DNA from: Anticarsia gemmatalis
Taxonomy: Eukaryota > Arthropoda > Insecta > Lepidoptera > Erebidae
DNA length: 64,000 nt
Direction: 5' to 3'
NCBI RefSeq assembly: GCF_050436995.1
Contig: NC_134745.1
Location: 9,424,001-9,488,000 of the forward strand
In this document: positions 43,761 through 57,905 of the stretch, one piece after another
How positions within the stretch are numbered: the stretch's first letter is position 1
Layout: every line of letters starts with the position of its first letter
Position numbers and translations under genes: made by a program
Notes under the pieces: model-generated
What the model was told of the DNA's origin: nothing
What the model saw: only the letters and a program-made list of their open reading frames with translations
Databases searched by the model: none

Positions 43761-46700
43761 TATCTAAGTACCTACATCACATTGTTTTGCAAAGTTCAAT
43801 AATTGTTTTGACAGTACTGTTTAAACTAAAGTTCTGTTAAATAGACAACGTTTTCTATTGATTCAATTTAATTCCTAAGGGCCGATTTAAGTAATGAACG
43901 TTTCTCTGTAAAATAATGTATTATTCATGGCCCTAATACTAAACTAACATTAAGAAATTCGCGTTATAACTTTAAGTTTCAAGAGCTCGTACGAGAGCCA
44001 GAGGGTTTTCCACTCATAAGGGCAAACTGCAAACAAGTCAGTAGCAAACATATTGACATATTATCCGATACTCCGATACGGTAAGAGCCTTGCGCTAAAG
44101 TTTTCGTTTTCTGTCCCTGCGGTCTTCGAATTTGTATACGAAGCCATTTTACTTATTGAATATTTACACAAGAATCAATATTTTCCTCGCCACCATATTT
44201 CCAGTAAACGATTACTGTTTTAAATAACAATAAATATTGTTTTAAAGCTCCGGTTTGGGAATCATGATCATACCGACTGAGTACTATTATTACAATAGCA
44301 TAAAATATCGATAGTTGTCTCGTTATTATATGTAATACACGTCCGTATAATTATAGTATCGCAAGATGCACATAACACTATAGGTTTGTAAATAACAGGT
44401 ATTTGTAGTGGACGGCCTTGCGGCGGCCCCGGCCTCATCCCCGTTTTACATAGTCGCTCCTACACTTGCTAATTGGACTTTGTTTGTTCATTGACCACTG
44501 AGTACACCCTTGGAAATGTAACATCAGGTACTTTTATCAATATAACTAAAACAGTAATGCAAATTATACCTCAATGTTTTCATTCTGTCACGCCACTTAT
44601 ATTTATAGATTGTATTTCATCTATTCGGAAGTAATGACATGCAGCTATCTAATACCATTAGTGATCGACAAATACTTGGCACTCGTCGTATCCCCGTCCG
44701 TCAGTACGTGACAGGCGTTCTAATAACATTACACACTTCGTAGCTAAGTCTTCAGTTTTGCTCACCGCCGGAAAAGCGTAACTAACACGAAGACACACAT
44801 GCAATGACTTTTCGTCAATTACTTAGTAGATTCGCTTGTTGTAATTGGTGTGCAAGGATTCTTACATGCGGTGTAGGTCATGGGTGAGCAATAATAGCAT
44901 AAACGCGGGAACAAATTGTTAGTCACGGTAACATTGAACAGTTTTCGTGTTCACTCGTAACAAATGCGCTACAATGACATAATCGTTGAAGTATTAATTG
45001 CTACTCATCATTGAGGCTACTGCAGTTAAGGTGCAGTAGCATGTCGAGTGTAAAACGAGCAAATAACCGTTAAGAAATAAATGTGCAAAGATTATGTAGG
45101 TGGCGAAGAAATCTGATAATAATTTGCTTAGCTATTCATTAAAGAATGGTGCTCTACCGAAGCGAGACGTCGGCGGGGTCTTAACACAAAGAGTCACGAC
45201 ACATAACGAGACGCAATAATAACTTTAATAGCTGACACGTCCGTCACGTCAGATTGTCCTAGTTGATGGTTTTAATTTGTCTAATTTTCCTTATTCTTCT
45301 GTGCACGGGCTTTGTTGCACGAGAGCCTACGACACTTGACACGAACCATTGTCAACCTTCCACTGAAGATTAGTCGTAATCATTGTGGCTAGTAATGACT
45401 ATTGTATCTGATACAGGAAGGTTTTTTGTTTGAAAAACCTTCGAGTTTTGCGAACTTATAGCGTAATAAGTTTAATAGGTTTGCGTTTTTTCCCATATTT
45501 GGCAAAAAAATAGTCAAACGTGTTCTTCTAAATAAAATATTTTAGACTAACCACGTAAGGAATTTACTTAGATTGTGAGCGAATAGACAGACTCATTTAA
45601 AGTTAAATTAGCGACGTCAACACGTCTACGACGGAAAAATAATCACGGGCATTACGTCTGTTTCACATACGTTAAGAGGGAGGCAATTAGTATGAGTTAA
45701 GTCTCTAGCTACCTGGCCGCTTGCCACTGATAAAACTGGCAAAAAATCCTTGACACGCGAACTCATAAAAGCTACTAATAACTTAGGAAAAAATCATGAA
45801 CATAACATGACGAGAAGGCTTTGAACTGAATCAAGGTTAACGTGAATACGTGAATATGTAGCGATATACCCATCTTGTCTGAGTATTGAATACTGACTAT
45901 TTGTAGTACATAAAGTGCTCTGCAATAAAACACCTAATCGTCTATTGAGAGCGTTCAGTGGGCTGTTTATGGCCGACGGCAATATCTACATTCTATGCAA
46001 GTTAGAAAAAAAGAAAAATGCATCCTAGACAAATAAATGAATATCAGGATAATATATGTATAATAGGAGTGCTTCTTTGTTCTAAGACTAAATTACAGGG
46101 GTTTAAGTAGTATTTTTTTTGCAAACCACTTAAAGTCAAATGATAACGAACGAACGCAGAATAACAGAAAGTAAAGAATTCATTGATAAATTGGCTTCCG
46201 ACTTCTCGTTATGACTTACGAGTATCTATTGTCATGCTCTGTCGATGACTAGTCCATGGTTCGAAAGCTAAGCTCGTTAGAATACAGAGTGGTGCGAAAT
46301 GACTAACATCTTTGAGTCGGCGACGTCGGCCGCTATTGTCAGATAATGAAAGTGTCATTAGTTATTGTTGTACAACTGTCGGGACCAATTTCGCTTCAGC
46401 GCCATCTCTTCAAGCCGTTTCAGAATCTGAACAACACTACGTATCAGAAATACATTTGCAGTAGCCTATTTCCCATGTAACCAGCTATTTATTTGCTTTC
46501 TAATTTTATGTACTTGTTAAATTGGTAATAAATAATTTGTCGGCTACTTTTATTTGGCAATTTGCAAGTTACTTGACATTGTAATTCTGTCGAACCTACT
46601 TATCGCTCAAAGACTTAAAGTAAGTGTGGGGTTTTGAAGTTGTTTTAATAATTTTAAGGTCAGCTATGTGGGTAAGGAAAGTAGGCAGTATGCAAATCAG

Positions 46701-49700
46701 ACAGTTGACAGCTGATATATTGTAAACGTTGTGTTGGCCTGTGACCCCAACATAACTGAAATAACGGGCTGTTATCTCAGTATGTGAATACATATCAAAG
46801 AAGACACCTTATCTATTTACTGTAAAGCTTTGTTATAACAGATTTTCACACTACACGTTTGAAGTATTATGAGTGGCATTGTGTCGAGTTACACGCATTC
46901 CTATAGATATAGAAGTGATCAAGGAACGCGGCCATAAAGTGAGGAATGCAGAGCAAAGTGCCGTCACAGATTGCGACTCTTCTGCGAGATAACAGCCGAT
47001 CGACGGAGGCGTAATAACGAGCCGATGTGAGATCGCTCGCGGCATTCCGCCACCGCCACGCAGACACCATCACACTTTTATGGACATCAACATCTAACAT
47101 ATAAATCTTGCGTTTGTCATCACCTCGATCGATTTTCCACCATCCGACTGAGCCGCGAGTAATCATATTGAAGAATGCTATGTAACGGTCACTAGAGCTT
47201 TTTTGTATGCGCAATACTTGCAGGAATTTAACGAACAAATGGCGGCGTGCAGTTGATATCGCGCTTTGTCAGATATTTTTACTTTAAGTCCTGTTCAAAA
47301 CGAATATAACATAAAACCATAACTCAAACTCTCAATACAAACTTTGGCCTTTACGAAATTTCTATGCATATTTGAGTGATATCAAATTACGGACATTAAT
47401 ATTCAGGAGTGGGCTGCAAATATCTGGGAGGGCAATATTGGTTATGGTTTTTGAAGGTCGAAGACGAAATCGATATTGAGGACAATACGTGTAAGAACAC
47501 ATAACAGTGTGCGAAAGTGCGTAAATATTCGTAAGTAAGACTTAAATAAGTAAGACTTACTTGGTAATTAATGTAACTGTGCTCTAATATAACAGAACAA
47601 CGTAAATATGTATGTTCACGCACGTTGTAGGGCAGATGTTCAGAATTAATTCTTTCTTCTTGTTGTTTAATTGCTGTTGTTGTACGAGTTGTTTGTTGGC
47701 CGTGATGTACCGAATGGCTCTGACAGAAAATCAATATGAAGCTGGGATTTTGATGGACACGGTCTGTGTTTCATTATCATGTTTATTCCGTTTGTTTGGA
47801 GATAACTGTATCTACCATTTACTGCGGTTGTGTAAGAGAAATAAATACACCTAGTAAAGTTAAATTATCTTAAAAAGTAAGTGGAAGCTTACCACTTTAA
47901 CTGAATGCAAGTAATTAATATCATTCGATCGAATTTATTCAAGAAAGGATCAACTTAGGTACATATCTAGTGCCTCCCTAGTTTAAAACGACTCAACGTG
48001 AGATCTATCCTTAAACTTCTCACATAACCACGACATTATCTAGCAAACACAAACGCTCTAATGAGCTGTAATCAACACAACAGAAACAGCTGTAGTACAA
48101 AAAAGCATAACAACTTAATCATGCCCGCAAGGATTTCAAATAGAAAGCAGGATAGGAACGCGAGTCTGTGGCTCGGCACTTGGCAGTGTGTCGGGTAACG
48201 GTAAGGCCTGCGTCACGGACCGCCACTCCGACACTCGCCTTCCCACTGTTTCATTGTCCAAACATTCAAGTATTCTAATACAGGTATATCATTGGATAAT
48301 ACTTGATATTGACCTCATAAGTGCTTTCATGTGTATGATTTGTGTACGGGTCGGCAATTCGTTAACCTTACTGGTACTTAGATTGTTTGATGTAAAGTTG
48401 AACAATAAAATGGTAGTTTAGGTATGTTGTTTTATGTAAAATCGATTTAGAATCGATATGTACTAATTCTTTAATAAGTAGATGTACAAACCAATTTAAA
48501 ATAACATCTTTTCTATTATAAAGCTTATTTAACAGATTAATAATTTTCTTCCACCTGCCAAACCCCTTTTATTACGCTCAGCCTAGCTTTATTAAATATT
48601 TCTACAAGAACATTGTTAATTATCTAACTGGCAAGCAGCAAGTAAAATGAACAAAACATAAAAGCCACTTTATCTAGAGTTAATCTGCTTTAGACGATAA
48701 TCTAAAAACGTTTACAGGTAAACGCGGTTACCGGAGCGCAATTATTCCACCGACTGTTGTACGGTGCTAAAATGATTCAGAATTGCGGAAATAATTGCCA
48801 AGAAACAGAACTTATTGGTAATTATCTACATAGCGTCAATACATTGTCAAGAATAACTCGGAGCGTCACACGTGTTAACAAAAACTCTTTGTACGAGCTT
48901 ATGTAATTAACTGGGAATCTCATAGCTTGCCTACTTTACAATGTAAACAACGGTTTATCATATTTATTGCATGCTTCCACAAATTTACATTTTATGTAGG
49001 ATGTAGGGTAATGTAACGCGCGGAATATTTCTAACATTATACGATTATACGCAGTATTGCCGCTTTATACATGCGTTATTTCTCAAATGTCGCCGACGAA
49101 GCAATAATTTGTGGGCTCACATTATTTATAGACTTAATTATAAATATTGTTTAAATATTTATTAGAAATAAAACACGTCATTCGGTTTATTTAGTGTTCA
49201 TAAAATAAAATTACCTGCATAAATTGTTCGTGAAGACGATGTGAAAAGCGGATGATACTCTCAAACATAAACGACGTCGGTCCGCATCCGATCGTAAATC
49301 GTCGAAGTCTTCGTTGCTAATGTTTGATTCAATACATAAATCTTCATAAAATCTGAATCATAAAAATTGTTTCTTCTAACAGACTTAATTACAGAGCGTC
49401 GAATTAAAATAAAGAAGAGAACTTTCTCTCTGCGGTGAATAATGATTTCCTTAAATTGAGAGGGACCATGCGGTCAGCAGTGGGTCAAGGACTCGGTCAT
49501 TCACCCCGTGTCCTCCCACGAAGCAACTTTTTCGATCCTACCACTTAATACTAGTCTTGATCATAGATACAAAAAGAAACGTATCTCGGATTGTGTACGT
49601 AAAATGTCTATACAATGGATGTAAAATAAAGTTGTAGATTATTTTTGCAATAAGTATAATAAATTATTCAACGATCTTATGGCAACGGTTATGATGATAA

Positions 49701-52085
49701 ATAACAAATATTATGTATTAATTAATCATATTGTATAATTATAATATGACTCGTAATATTTTTAAAAATATGTATTGCAATTTATCATCACTTTTGCAAT
49801 ATTTTTTTTTACATCGGCATCAATTGATGACATTATAACAAATTATTCATTAAATTAATATAGGGAGCTATAAATTTCGTGTTTTATATTTTATTGTACA
49901 AAATGGTCAAACATTTAAAACAGCACAGTGACTCGTTGATGTCGTCAGCCCGACACCCGACACACTGACCGAGAAGAGAATGGTGTCTTTGTAAAAGGAA
50001 ATGCCACATTTAGCTAACTACCTACTAAATACAAAGCCACTTTCCATCTCATTTATATTTGATACTAAGAAACGATTTTATTTTAAGATACCTATATTGT
50101 TATCTCAAGAGATTCAAAGGCCAAGAGTCCAAGTTTAACACAATTAGAATATAATTGCAGTATTTAATAAATATTTGGTCGCTCCTCGTTTTATACCAAT
50201 TATGTGAGTTTTCCGGTATATGTGTTCAGCTTCTGATGAATACATTGCAATGATAAATAATACATGAGAATCAAACTAACATAATTACGTATAAATTCTC
50301 AACAACGCGGTGGAAATCACGAACATGAATATGTAAATAAATATGCAGCGTGATCATAAATATAGCTTCCTCAACCAAAACCTTGGTCATTTACAATTTT
50401 GTGGTTGTACCATGAGGACAGAAAAAACTTAAGAAAAAAAAAGAAGTAGGAACATGAGGCATATTGACAGCATTTCATTGATTAACACAATTCTTAGTTA
50501 ATGTTCAGCTAAAATCAAGATAAGAAAAGGCGTGATTAGTGTTGTAATCCATCATATTTAGTGGCTCATTACACGAGTGATAAATGAGTGTATCGAAATT
50601 GGCGCGTCTCCGTACGAAATGTAAGGATTGAGTGTAAAGGCTGGACGAAATTGGATTCCTCCAGTATAACACAAGATAACCTTCACACGTTGTAGTATGT
50701 CCCTCGCGTGTAGTAAGGGACGAGAATATTTTACTGAATACGGGATAACCAGTCCGGATTTTGAGCAACTCGATTTAACTTAGTTAAGCCGTGTACGCAC
50801 TTTTAAAGAGCATAACTTTGATCATTAATGTTTGATTCGTAGGCGTTGTGCCGCCTAATAGATAATGTTTAAAACTCTGATAATTACCTGCATTTCATTG
50901 CTTATTATTTCAACATTTTGAATTAAATTTAATTACATTTAAAGTTAGATTTTTGAGAATTTTCATTTTGTATGGATGTGAATGAAACAAACCATGATTA
51001 TAAGGATCGTCGTACCAAGTGGCATTCTCTGGTCTCTGCCTACCCCTGTGGGTAAAAGGCGTGATTTTATGTTTGTTTGTATGTATATTTCAGATAAGTA
51101 TACTCAACGGTTTCTACAAAATGTTTAAAATATAAAATAATATTTCAAGAACACTACAGGAAGTATAAATGTAGAGTATCGTCAGCAATTTTATTTATAA
51201 AATTCCTCCACAACGAAGTACTCCACACGCACTCCACCGGTCATGTTTATTAAGCTCTCGGTTTATCCAAGTGGGGAAGATAGCCATATGTACCATCATC
51301 CATAAAGCGGCAGAGCAATTGCCATTTCTATAAAATAACATGATATATTCATAACATAAATTGCATCGTTTATGGGATAAAAGAGGATATTATAAACATG
51401 ATCATGCAGGTTTTATTACACATAATATTTGTAAATAACTCGCAAGGTTTTTTTTAAGTCATTAATTGGCTCTGTCAAGATTAATGCTAGAAGCTATGCG
51501 GTTAAATGGGAGTGTCGTGGGCTTAAGTCAATAAGTTATTTATATGAGGTCTGAAAACTTTAAGTGATTCAACAGTGTTCAGCCAACTATGAAGTAGAAC
51601 AGCCCTTGTGTAAATATTCATTCTAATTTAAAGTTACTTGGTGGAATTTTCAAGTTATGAGTAGCTCCTTCTTCAATCAGTTTCAAGTGCATTGTAAGAG
51701 AAACGATAAATTGCTCTATTCTAAGACCTGGATCACTCACAAAGCTGTTGACCGCTTCTAACGTTGTTAAGCGATATACATTCATCATACGATACAGTAG
51801 CCACTACACCTAGAAAAGCCTCAAGCTATTCACTCTCTAAGCAATATAATACGTTTACTATATCTTATTCCGTACGACACATTAAATATTTAATTAGACG
51901 AATAACAGTATCCACTTAATTATAATTTTAATCGAATCGTAAAACCTAGTTCCGATTGACAAGCGGTCCCGACCGGTTGAGAAGTTGACCGCGCAACCTG
52001 CATATCTATTATAAAGATCATATGCATTAACCTATCCAGTTTTTTATGTTATTTGAATGCCATACACTTGCCTGCCGTCTATATA
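43761..52085. other. gene-poor DNA
   Basis: About 8.3 kb of AT-rich sequence with short ORFs only (the longest, 46867-47238 minus, is judged non-coding). A perfect 10-bp hairpin lies at 45417-45442. A LINE/SINE tail fragment lies at 51003-51095. A GC-richer patch near 48170-48250 contains GGTAACGGTAAGG, which could be the end of an untranslated exon, but nothing confirms it. Confidence 0.4.
51003..51095 (+). mobile_element. short retroposon tail fragment
   Basis: Contains TTCTCTGGTCTCTGCCTACC and GGGTAAAAGGCGTGATTTTA, then (TATG/TTTG)-type simple repeat. I recall this pattern from many lepidopteran SINE/LINE 3' ends. The family was not resolved. Confidence 0.4.
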
Positions 52086-52292
52086 TTAGGTCGGGGAAAA
52101 AGTCGACTTTTCGCATTATAGTATGTATAAACTTGTAACAAAATCTTTTTTTACCCAAAAAAGCTCGATATTTGGGTAGCTCACTGGAAGGAACCTAATG
52201 AACCGTGTAGTCATTTGTGATTCTTGAAGCCAAAGAGATTTAATACAAGTTCATACACACTATAATGCGAAAAAACTTTTTCCCCGACCTAA
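52086..52292. mobile_element. mariner-type MITE
   Basis: 207 bp with terminal inverted repeats of about 50 bp (TTAGGTCGGGGAAAAAGTC... at one end, the reverse complement at the other). It is flanked by TA on both sides (52084-52085 and 52293-52294), the target duplication of Tc1/mariner elements. It encodes no transposase. Confidence 0.75.
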
Positions 52293-55200
52293 TAGTTTCG
52301 TGTAATAGTTGATTGGGCGTTATAAATAAAATATACTTGTGATATTATCCAGCTGTTTGAGTCATACTATTTCATCTTATATTAAATCTTATGCTACAAG
52401 TCTAATTTTGCCTCATATAATTATGTTCGTCCCTCTACTCCCGAGGGAAATAAGCCTGCTCTATTCTCCTTCACGATACAATAAAGAATGCGCATTTAAT
52501 CCTTTGAGTGGCTCCTCAAGAGGACATCGCCATCGACCGAGTGTCCACTTTAGCGCTCACTCACGCTCTCATTTATGTTCGTACCCAAAAATAATCGCCA
52601 AAGGTTTACCGAAAACGTAAATTTATTTTTATTTTATTTTTTGGTTTTTTAATTTGTTGGACCACTTTGGACGAAGCTGTATGTAGAAATGTGGACAGCA
52701 AAACCGTAATGTGCTATTGTTTGCTAAAGACAAATATCCCAGCGCCCAAAGATCATGTAACAAACAAATCAAAAATACTCGAAATAACAGGTAATTAGCA
52801 TGGTCCCGGGCCGGTCTAGGCACGTCGCAGCGATCGTTGAACTCACTCAGGTCAAAAGCCTTGCAGTGCCAACCGTCACTTGTATTATTGCTAATACAAT
52901 TTTCTGAGCCCCTTCGTTACTTAAGATTATCCGCCGACCCGGACTTGTACATCATAACATCTTATATACCTACTTTGAATCCTCTCTACAGAATCGTTTC
53001 AAAGGCCAGCATCGTCATTCTGAGCTTAAATCGTCATATAATACTCTGTTTACAGGCTGGAAACGTTTATCTATTCGATATTCAAATATCGAATGTATAA
53101 ACTGTCATTTGTTTGTTGATATGACAACTCCGATATTAATATTGATGATAAGAACTAATCTAACTCTCAGATGACGAAAATGGCGGTATCCTTAAGGTTT
53201 TTCTTCGCAAGGAACGTTAGTAACTATATTATTTTAACAATATTTGAATTCGTAACCTAGTCTAGTTTCTCATGGGACTGCAACGTCTTGGCACAGTGTA
53301 CTGAACTGATCGCACAAGAATTGTTCGTGCGGCCATTTTAATATTCTTAAGTAAGTTTACACGAAAGACAAACATACTTTCGCAGTATTTACTATAAGGT
53401 GGCACTTACTTAGAACTAAAATAAGGAGTCAGCTTTAAGAATCATTGCAGATGTCCGGACGACTCAAGTGTCTGTCCCATCAATCCTAGTGATAAGTCAA
53501 ACGTCTGTAGACAATGTTCGTGTCCTGAATGTTGTTTTCAACAAATATCTTTGGAAGGTCAATTACCGCATACTTTGAACATACCTATCTATAAAGAGTA
53601 GGTATCTCCCGATGAATTGCCGTTTCGCTAGCTCTACAATTATTTTTTTGCCTCGTCCGATTGTTCCGCCAAATATTTCGAGTGAAGTCTTCATTTAAAT
53701 TGGCAGTTCGACTTGTAATCTAATGTCTACTGCGTACATTCCAGAGTTGTTAAAAATTACTATGTAATTAAGAAATAACTCGTGTTTTTTTATTGTAATA
53801 TCCAACGGTTTTATAATCTTGTAAAATTACTCAAAGATGGAAGTTTAAAGTAATTTAATGTTGGCTCTATGTATCGTATCAGAAGATCGCAAGTTTATTC
53901 CCATGTAGTATGCAACAATGATTATAATGCAACACAGTGCGCAGTGGCTGCGTGCTTGCCCATAGATCTGACTACCATTAACGAACACGACCGAGAAGCC
54001 CCGATTCGCTCAACTTGAAACTAGCTCCAGAATAGAAACTAGTTTCTAATATTAGTTTCAAAAGGGTACACAACAAACTGATATTCTCTTGAGACAATTT
54101 TCAAACTATTTCCGATGTCAACTGCAGTAAGATACCGAAATGCTTCTACCTTCTTCAAAGACAATTTTCAATAGCGGAACTGTAAATGAAATTGCAAATA
54201 AAATCAGCAAAAGTAATTACTGGAAACTTTTAGAAACCGCAACAATAACGTGCCGCCGGCTCTATATGTCGCTCTCATTATTACTTCCGCACTTTTACCA
54301 ACATAAAAACATTCAAGCAAACATTATGTTTGTATGTTAAACTTCAGTGTTTGAAAGAAACAGTATCACAAAATCAGCTGGATTACACATTTTTTGTTCT
54401 TGTATTGGAGAAAGGTGACCGCCTGAGCCCACTGACCTAGTCCCGAGTCCACTTTCTGCCTCACTGCTATTAATAATATTATTTTGTACACGCCGGTACA
54501 TTGTTTGTTTTGCAAATCTTATTATAATAGATTTCGAAATCATTTGTCCTTAGACAACGGATAATACGAAAGAGGCAAAGGAAAGTTCGACGAAAGTTAT
54601 AGGCGCTTATTGTTTAATTCTCTTGAGATCTTTATCACTATTGTTGCCCGATATATTAATACTGTACTTTATAGTCTATTCGTTTAAACGGTTATTCAGA
54701 AGATAGTTGACACACTTTACCACATATGAGAACATTATATTAACATATTCCTATGGCATAGCAAACAGGCGCCAGGACGTGTTTACTTCTAGTAAACACA
54801 GAACCTCCTCTTGGCAGCAACTTCGTGCATGAAGCGAGAATATACGTCATTGTAAAATGTAACAGCCTCAAATCTGAAACATTTTATATTTAAAATGTTA
54901 TAAATGCCAATAAAGGTATGCTCATAAATTTATTCGCTGTTTTTTCCTTAAATAAACGTTTCCCCTTAATTTTATATTTATAGAAAATTTCCTGGAGCTA
55001 CAAGCTCACGCCTACGCTTTAACAACCATAAATATTAAATTACACTATACTGGCATAATTGTCATCCAGTTTCAGTACCATGTGGTTTAAAGCCCACACA
55101 TAAATCGCTCCCGTCGTTCCTCCGCGCCGTTACTCCTCGCGTGGGAAGGTGGGCAGGTGATAGCCCATTCAAAGAATATCACACGAAAATAAACACAAAA

Positions 55201-57722
55201 GTACCTAATAGAATTTATGCAAATGGCATTCCGTTGTCAGTGAATCATACGCATATCGTTGGTAATTGATCGCAGTATGATATTAATTAGGCCTCGGAGT
55301 CCCTGGAAGGGTTGTTATAAACAAGTCGGGATGTGAGACTGGTTGTCAGGTAACACTAGAGCTAAATATAAACTCTTAACGAGTTTCTACGGATAAAGAG
55401 CCGAGTAAAGGTTTACATTATCGCACATCAGATTAGTGGTCCCGAGCGCGCTACCAATCCCATCATAGTAATTTATCTGTTATTAGATTACGAATGAAAA
55501 TTACGAGATATAAATAAATCGTTGACGCGTCGAACACGATCGGTCTTGAAATAAACTCATTAAGCTTCATGTGTTAAAGTGTTAATTGGGGTCAGAATTC
55601 TATTCGTTATTCCTCTAATATAAACACCGAATCAATATCTTTCATCAAGCTGCCAATACATCCGCAATATTTATCGCCTAACAGTTAATTTTGTTTAGAT
55701 ACGGTATTTTTTTCACTAATTCAAGTTTTAAGATAAATTGTTATGGAATGGGTTGTGAATAGCGGCTAGATGTAAAACCGGCCCGCATCAACATCGGTAT
55801 TTATCTGGTGACCCGATTCGAGGCGAGTGTGAGCGAGTGGTCTCGGCTCTTGCACTGAAGACGCGACGCACGCGGCGCCCGCGCCGGTCAGCCAAGTGCA
55901 AGGCAAACCTCTCCACTACACGTAACACGGCATAACGACAACAAAATACCAACACGCGCGCCCCGATCCACTTGTTTTGCTTGTTCCTTGTAAATTGTCT
56001 TATTAAGAAATACATGAGCCCAATACTGATGAAAATCACTTTTGTTAAAAAACGTTCTAGTACCATTAACAAATTAAGTTAGTTGCAGGTTGCCATAAGC
56101 TATCGACTTTTCGATCGTTATTAAGTTATAAGTTTTCCAATAAAATTACAAAATTGCTGTTAACAATATATTTAAGATAGATATTTTAAAAGATATCAGC
56201 AATAAAATTACATAAAAGTAAAGCACGTCGATAGCAATTACGTGAAAGAAGCTTAGTGGGGAGCAAAAAAGATGGCAAGTAATAAGTATAGGATGCGCGC
56301 TCAGCACAAGATGCAGTTCTGATAGTGAGCACGTAATAACGATTTGCTCCTTTTATACCAATTATTTATACGGACATTTTTTTATTCGACATTAACTGTT
56401 TTTTGAGGCGATACGCGTAATGCCCTCGGAGGATACCCATTATAGAATTTGTACAATACGTATCTCTGTGTATACTTCTTCATACAGGTGGTGTAAATAT
56501 AAAACAATTAAATGCAATCTGCGCATCCGCTCATTTCGGAATAAAACAAAAATTGTGTTACGTTTAATTACATTTATGAATAAAAAATTCTAAGTACTGA
56601 CGCACGCAGATGAATCATATATATGTATATTTTCATAATAATACATAGTTATAATACCAACATTTATACAATCCGTGCTTAGAACAAAAGATAACCTGGG
56701 CTTGAGTTGAAAACAACATAATTTTTGTTGATTTTATCAAGATGTTTATCAGACAATAGACAGAAATACCTGAAGCAAGTGATTAACGAAGATTCTCTCA
56801 TACATAGATAACATTTCCAGACGATATTAATGAGCCTCGGGTATTACAACAAAACAGAAAAACAAACATGCCTAGTAAAACCCACCATACAAAAGGTTCT
56901 CTCCTGCTACATTGGACTGTCATGTATTTTATATTTTCAATAGTATTTTAACTCTATGTAACAGTAATAGGTCCATCTGCCAAAATATTTATACTCGTAG
57001 ATAGGTAAGTATGGAATTGAAATAAATCGAAACAGTTCAACAATTGTACAGTGTATACTTGATTCATATAGTAATAATATTAATATAGTTTGTGAGTTGG
57101 CAAGTCTCCGCCTGCCATTTTTACATGTTTTCAACATTGTTATCGGCAGGCGCCATAGACCCTATAGATCCCCTGGTTTCCAGCCCATAAACACCTCATC
57201 CCGATAGCCCAAGTAGTTTTTTCCCATTAGTTTTACCATAGTTCCTCACAGTCCGGTGCACAGTACAAGCGAACTTAGTTATATCATATTTAAGATCTGT
57301 TTCAGTATTTCAAAATCTATTTCCTATTGCTTTCTCTACGTGACAGACTATAAGTTAGGAACAAGATTTCAGAATATCAAAATTGAATATATAGTCATAT
57401 ACTGCTCTATATATCCGATACATAATACAAATTGATCACGTCCACGTTCCTTATGAAATTTCGATTAAGTAAAATACCTATAGACAGCGAGAACGTATGT
57501 GACAAATTAGTAGCAATCACTCCTTGAGAGCTACTTGCACCAATTTAGAATGTAATAAGACGTGACGACATGCGGTGCCAATCTATTTCCAATTGCAATA
57601 TATAAGGAGCTCCACTTTTTTCTTAATTGAATGGAAACATCTTTAATGATATTAGTAGATAGCTGAAATACATTTCAAATACTTATAAAAAATATAACGT
57701 CGTCGATTTTGTTAAATATCTC
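52293..57722. other. gene-poor DNA with one CpG-rich block
   Basis: Short ORFs only. The CpG-rich block at 55795-55990 is listed separately. No repeat termini recognised elsewhere. Confidence 0.4.
55795..55990 (-). promoter_or_regulatory. CpG-rich block, candidate promoter or 5' exon
   Basis: Sharply GC- and CpG-rich against AT-rich surroundings. On the minus strand it has an insect initiator-like TTCAGTG (55859-55853). It could be the first untranslated exon of the protease gene, about 17 kb upstream of the anchor exon. No TATA box, DPE match or coding start was identified, so this is inference. Confidence 0.22.
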
Positions 57723-57905
57723 TATACCGTGGTCGGTAGTGAATGCGACTGCCACGTACAGGGTTCGTGTTCAATTCCCGGGTCAAGAAAAGTGCTATAG
57801 GTATTATTTCATCTATGTACATATAAGAATATTTCTTCTCATTATTAACCCCGAGTTCAGTAAATGAGAATAGGTTCGCCCCCTACTACATGGGACTTAG
57901 ATAAT
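57723..57905 (+). mobile_element. diverged tRNA-derived SINE
   Basis: GGTCGGTAGTGAATGCGACT head with a decayed B box GTTCAATTCC (57769-57778). The tail contains CCCCCTACTACATGGGACTT, a phrase typical of lepidopteran SINEs. The head is related to that of the SINE at 43421, but the body is different. Confidence 0.55.

Noticed and set aside
46867..47238. 123-codon minus-strand ORF
   Set aside because: No good start context, no recognisable motif, and an overlapping ORF in another frame; most likely chance.
55788..56072. 94-codon minus-strand ORF in the CpG-rich block
   Set aside because: The Arg-rich second half is a by-product of CpG-rich sequence; kept only as a possible promoter or untranslated exon.
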